Source: Spironucleus salmonicida | Taxonomy: Eukaryota > Fornicata > Diplomonadida > Hexamitidae | Length of the DNA stretch: 64,000 nucleotides | Direction of reading: 5' to 3' | Assembly (NCBI GenBank): GCA_000497125.2 | Contig: CM035316.1 | Span: 70,001-134,000 of the forward strand | Shown here: positions 59,356 to 64,000 of the stretch, piece by piece | How the letters are laid out: each line of letters starts with the position of its first letter | How positions within the stretch are numbered: the stretch's first letter is position 1 | Notes under the pieces: generated by a model | What the model was told of the DNA's origin: nothing | Seen by the model: only the letters and a program-made list of their open reading frames with translations | Database searches by the model: none | Made by a program: the position numbers and the translations under genes

Positions 59356-60171
59356 ATGTTTCAAATAAATTAAACCTAGCCTATTTAACCACCCCAGGGA
59401 TTTGTTCCTAGATTTTCAGTATAAAATCCTTATTCAGGAGGTGGGCCCAATCCCTACACAATGGATAATCTTACTAAAAAATTATTCTTTGCCAAGCTTA
59501 AAAAATCAAAACCAGCCCCAGAAAATAGAATTAACTTCATCAAAAGAAATAAAGAGCGAATTATGCAATTATAAACTCTGATTAAGTCATAAGATTTAAT
59601 ACGGGTAAAATCTAAAAAAATAGAAAGACTTAGTTCTCCTCCGTAACCTCTTTCTAGTATTTTTTAGGAATCTGATTAAGAAGAAGTTTAAGAATTAATA
59701 AAATTTGGATTAGGTGAATAAAAAAATGAGTAAGTTAACTCTATAGAATCTAGCTATTACTAAGAAAATGGATAAGTAGAAGTTAACTCAGAATTAGATA
59801 ATTTTTAATAAGAATTAATTAATGAGCTTAGAACTGAAAGATAAAAGACGGATGAAAAATTGCATTAAAATGAACAACTAAAAAATGAATATATAGATAA
59901 ACAAAAGATATTTACTATGGAATAAGCTGAAGCTTAATAATAAAATATATAGTCTAATGTTACACTATCTAATTAAAATAATCTTTTTAATATTTTAGAA
60001 TTTACAAATTCCATGGCAAAGACGAAATAAGTGTTAAACCAAGAATATGTTAATTTGGATTAAATTGAGGATATTCCTAAAAAAATATTATAAGCAGTAA
60101 AGGATAGGTAATTATAATTTAAGAAAGATTCGCCATTTCTATAACCATATTTATTTAGAGGAAGGTTTTGA
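59356..60171 (+). CDS. Gln/Glu-rich coiled-coil protein, 271 aa
   Basis: MFQINQTQPIQPPQGFVPRF to PYLFRGRF. Pro/Gln-rich N-terminus (YSGGGPNPYT), a basic region (KKSKPAPENRINFIKRNKER), a coiled-coil centre (ELRTERQKTDEKLHQNEQLK) and a short C-terminal helix with YLFRGRF. No family recognised. It is 140 bp after the previous stop and precedes the large desert. Confidence 0.7.
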
Positions 60172-60928
60172 TTATTTTCATTATTACTTGATATAACATA
60201 TTAATAAAATCTATAATTATTAAAATTATTATCTATAAAACTAAAGTATATATAGTAATGTTACTAAATATAATATAGTGATACTCAGAATTTTAATTAC
60301 TATTAAAATTTACAGTGTTTAATTTAGTTAAGTTTCATTGTTAGGAAAATTAACAATATATTTTACTCTACAGAATAAAACTGGGGATTTTACTCTTCAA
60401 TTACACATAATTTTATTTTATATTCAGTTAATGCTTATATATTGATATACTGGTTGTAAATAACCTAAAGTTAATATAACAGTGTAAAAAGTTATGATAC
60501 TTACTTAATAACTTAGATAACAATGTGATTAGTTTATTTATGTTTTATTATTAATTTTATAAAAATAAATATTTCATACCAATCATATGGCCGAAAATAC
60601 TATTAATTATATAGCTCTATTATGTATTTATTACATTATACTATCTATACTGTTATTATCTTTAAAGTACAATAGTTATTAGATAGAGAGTTACATAATA
60701 TTTTGGTCAGTATAATATATTATTAACTTTATGTATACCTTATATTTATGTGAGTTTATTATTGTAAAGTAATTATTGAGTTAAAAAATAATAATATATC
60801 AAAAAGTAATCAGTTATCGTAGTAAGAATCTAAATTTAAAGATGTTCAAATTTATTAGAACCAAATTAAGATAAATACAATTATGATATTTATATATATT
60901 TATTTGAATGATTTTTTAAATAATTTAA
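60172..60928. other. AT-rich gene desert, 0.76 kb
   Basis: No protein-like frame, no tRNA fold. Extremely A/T-rich with irregular TAA/TTA runs. It separates two plus-strand genes. Content unknown, possibly the promoter of the Q/N-rich gene or an origin. Confidence 0.55.
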
Positions 60929-63900
60929 ATGTCAAAATTACCATAAGTTTAATAACTAGATTAATCATTGGAAATTTAAATACCAATGAAAGAATTTATT
61001 CCGCCATAGTTAAAATTTTAACAAGTATAAGAATAAATAATTTTATCACCTAAAATAGTACAAAGTTTTGATCCTTTACCTAGAATGCGATTGCCTATTA
61101 ATTAACAATTTGTATTGCCTGATTTACCACCTATTATTTAATCATAGTTATAATTTGATCCATCATAAATAGCATAGGTTCCATAAATGTAACTATAGAT
61201 ACCAATTAATTAGTATTAGAATATTAACTTTGATAATCATCATGCAAATTAATAAAATTAGAATGACAAAGACTCTAACTAGCATAAAAATACTAGTCTG
61301 CCAGATCCCATTTATCCTTCTAAGAGAATTATTAATATTGTGAATTATGATCCAATGATATAAGTCGAATAGAAAGAATAGTAGATTTAGAGCGACTAAC
61401 AAACAGTTTTGCCGAAGTCTTAAAAAAAGATTTAGTTAAAGTCTGAAATTATTTAAAATATAGATTCTAACATAGAGGACGAAAATAGTCTTAATTATAT
61501 GATTATGGATGCATAGAAGTAAGATTTTGAGTAGTTAGGATATAAAGAAAATTTTATCGATTCCATTAATATTTATAAATAGCCTTTAATATCATAAAAT
61601 ATGGTTAGTGTACCCTAAATTAATAGTAACTCTTTAATTTTGCCAAACGAACGTAACGCTATTATTTAAAAAAAACCAGAAGAAAAAATAAATAATCCTA
61701 AAAGTTTCTCACCTAGTAGAAATATCTATTCAAAGAGAAATGATAAGTTATAACTTGATGATAATATTATAGTTGATGTATAAAAATCATCAAATGATAA
61801 TTCTATGTCGTAAAACTTATATAGAGAACTTCCTCTAAATATTATGCAACATGCTGCTTAGAGTTATGAACACGATAATAATATTTCTAATTATCAACAA
61901 TAAATCTAAAAGAATTAAGTAAATGATGCATAAATTTTAATAGTTAATTAAGAGATAAAAAGTTTAGGTAATTAATATGTTTAATAAAATTTAATTTAAT
62001 AGGCTAAGTAACAATATCCGTAAGAACAAATTAATGAAACTAGTACGAATAAATATTTTTTATAAAATGAGTAACTTAAATATTAAGAATAGGTCATCCA
62101 CCCCAAAAAATCAGTTGAAGTTTAATAAATTTTTAAATAATAATATCCTTGTGAATCTGATCATAATATTATCAATTAAAAATTTATGGAAAATATGCCA
62201 ATTATGTAATAATAAATTTAATTAAATGATTATAATCCATAATTTTCATCAACTTAATTAAGTATTAATTAGATACCTCATAATTTTTAATAAATAGGAG
62301 ATACATAAGTATAAAATTAGTTGTTATAATAGTAGCAGTAATCAGAATCATCAATAACTTAGTCTTTATAATATAGTGAATAATAATAAACTAAACAATA
62401 ATTAAGTTAACAATAGTAGTAAATATTGTAATAAAATTAGTAAAAGTAACAATATTATCATTAATAATCGTAGTAGTAACAACCTTCATAGTAATTATAG
62501 TAATAATTAATATAACAATAATAAATTGCCCAAGTATATAGAAATTAATAAGATTAGCAGAATCAATAATTTTCAAATAATTAGTAATAAGATGATGGTG
62601 TTATTATAGATGATAATTACTAGTTATTATACCCACTAAATCAATAGTAAGATATAAATTAATTGTAAGAAGCTTAATTTTTAAACTTGTAGGCAGTTAA
62701 TGTATATTAACTTAAGAATGATGAGAATATAATTAATACTGTTCTTAGTACGAAAAAACAGTATAAAGATGATAAAGTTTAAATAAGTTCACCATCCCTA
62801 ACTAATAAGCATGACTAATTATAATCATCAGTATAAAATTTAATTGCTGAATATATTTTTAAAGATTCTTCCAATTAATAAATTAATGACTTATCAATAA
62901 AATAAAATAAATAGTATTAAATAGAAGAGTAATATTCTGTAAGCAATGTTACAAAGGAAGTACGATAGAACTAGTAGGAAATTGATACTTTTAAAATGTA
63001 TCAAGGGCAACCTTACGCAAATCAAGATTCAAATTACTTGACTTAGTCTCCATCTTATAAGCATCTAGAAGCAGATGTCTAAAATTATAGTAAGTTAGAA
63101 AAGAAATTATTATCTATTGATGATAATACTACTTAAATGAATAATTTTAAATAGGATATTCAACATTAGTCTATCTAATTGTAACATTAAAATGCATAAA
63201 TAGTAAAAGATAATGAGTTAAAATGCTATAATTATATTAACTTGAATAAAATTATTTAATAATCAGATTGTATACATAATAATATAACGTCCACTATTTC
63301 TAGACAAGTAGATAAAGCAACAAAGTATGAAAATGGTATCCCTAATTTTTAAATCAGTAATTTAGTTTAAAGAGTTTAGAATAATTAAGATTAAAAATAA
63401 GAATATTAAAGCTTTGATATTGTTAATGCAGATATGAAGCTATAATATTAAAAAGATAGAGATGTAGAATAATCTAGTTATCTTTCAGCAAATTAAATAG
63501 ATATAGTAAAAAATACTAATTAGTATCAACCAAATGATACGATTTCTTTCAATTATGACGAGTTTATAATAATTAAGGATGGTAAAATAAATTCTGAGCA
63601 TAATAAAAATGATTAGCAGCTTCCAACATTTGATAAATAAAATTAAAATTAGAAATTAGAAAATTAACAGTAATTTATATCTACAGAGATTACCTAATAA
63701 TAAGAGCACTAAAGTTAATATTTAGATTAGTTATCCTCGTCTGATATTAATGTTAAGAACGATGATCCTAAGTAAAATCTTAAAAATGATAAATATTTTA
63801 TTTAAAAAGAAAATTATGAAATCTAGGATACAATAAGTAAGAAGAAGTCATTTGCTGTCCAGTATGGAGATAATTAAGCTTTGAAAATACATTGTGATTT

Positions 63901-64000
63901 TAATTAATAGTAAGATATAGTTCACAGTCCTACGATTAAAAAGAACTTAAAAGTCTAGTAGACTAATTCTTAGGTTAAAAATGTATAGTAATAGAAAAAT
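60929..64000 (+). CDS. giant Gln/Asn-rich protein, 3' end beyond window
   Basis: Open from ATG at 60929 to the window edge, at least 1023 residues, with no TGA in frame. It starts MSKLPQVQQLDQSLEIQIPM and stays low complexity: Gln and Asn dominate, with Ser, Lys, Asp and Ile. The densest part (62300-62530) is almost pure Gln/Asn encoded by TAA, TAG, CAA and AAT. Under the standard code it would be riddled with stops, so it is open only because UAR is Gln. The composition is prion-like or disordered; a scaffold of RNP granules is one possibility. No domain was found. Confidence 0.75.

Noticed and set aside
62300-62530. TAA/TAG-dense stretch as a microsatellite or non-coding repeat
   Set aside because: It is irregular, stays in frame and reads as Gln/Asn with interspersed Ser, Lys, Ile; a shadow minus-strand frame there is Ile/Thr nonsense.

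Overview
This is an AT-rich nuclear eukaryotic window that reads correctly only if TAA and TAG are translated as glutamine and TGA is the sole stop. With that code, 46 long open frames tile the sequence, 44 of them with their stop inside the window. Several recognisable proteins end where their families end: a Rab GTPase finishing in a Cys-Cys prenylation motif, B9D2 at 173 residues, a DUF1764 protein ending in CDCCF. UAR=Gln occurs in many ciliates, in hexamitid diplomonads and in some oxymonads. No intron is needed anywhere. Spacers are tens of base pairs, start codons follow short A-runs, and 20 of the 44 stops sit in an AGTGA context, which recalls the AGTRAA-type poly(A) signal of diplomonads. 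I therefore favour a hexamitid diplomonad; a ciliate is the alternative. The cell is ciliated or flagellated (B9D2, SHIPPO/ODF3-type proteins, a tubulin-type carboxypeptidase).

Layout. 1-2674: four minus-strand coiled-coil or unknown genes. 2675-3936: AT-rich gene desert. 3937-11268: minus-strand TLDc protein, 1280-residue DBF4-type zinc-finger protein, unknown, Pus3-like tRNA pseudouridine synthase. 11322-15567: SHIPPO-like protein, FHA/BRCT (nibrin-like) protein, unknown. 15612-19292: coiled-coil gene with 4.5 in-frame copies of a 483-bp, GC-rich tandem repeat. 19293-19987: desert. 19988-24684: two unknowns, Sec20-like SNARE, Rab. 24756-31766: large acidic protein, membrane-anchored CGH/CPHC protein, SHIPPO repeat protein. 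31779-38232: PA28-like protein, small gene overlapping the end of a Gly-rich membrane protein, small gene, cytosolic carboxypeptidase. 38334-42465: five small genes and an ING-type PHD protein. 42667-42739: tRNA-Trp(CCA). 42768-51675: FG nucleoporin, B9D2, six-finger C2H2 protein, Rpp21/Rpr2 RNase P subunit, RING-H2 membrane protein, beta-propeller-like protein, AMPK beta, degenerate small GTPase, unknown. 52035-58236: membrane protein with two divergent cyclase-like domains, SHIPPO-like protein, long coiled coil. 58301-60171: DUF1764 protein and two unknowns. 60172-60928: desert. 60929-64000: a Q/N-rich open frame leaving the window.

Architecture. About 91-92% of the window is coding. Convergent stops are 3-13 bp apart in eight pairs and overlap by 38 bp in a ninth. 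Tandem genes are mostly 28-71 bp apart and divergent starts 21-123 bp apart. Transcripts therefore must have almost no 3' UTR or run into the opposite gene. There is no operon logic and neighbours are functionally mixed. Four deserts (about 3.1 kb) hold most of the non-coding DNA. No mobile element, CRISPR array, rRNA or virus-like gene was found.
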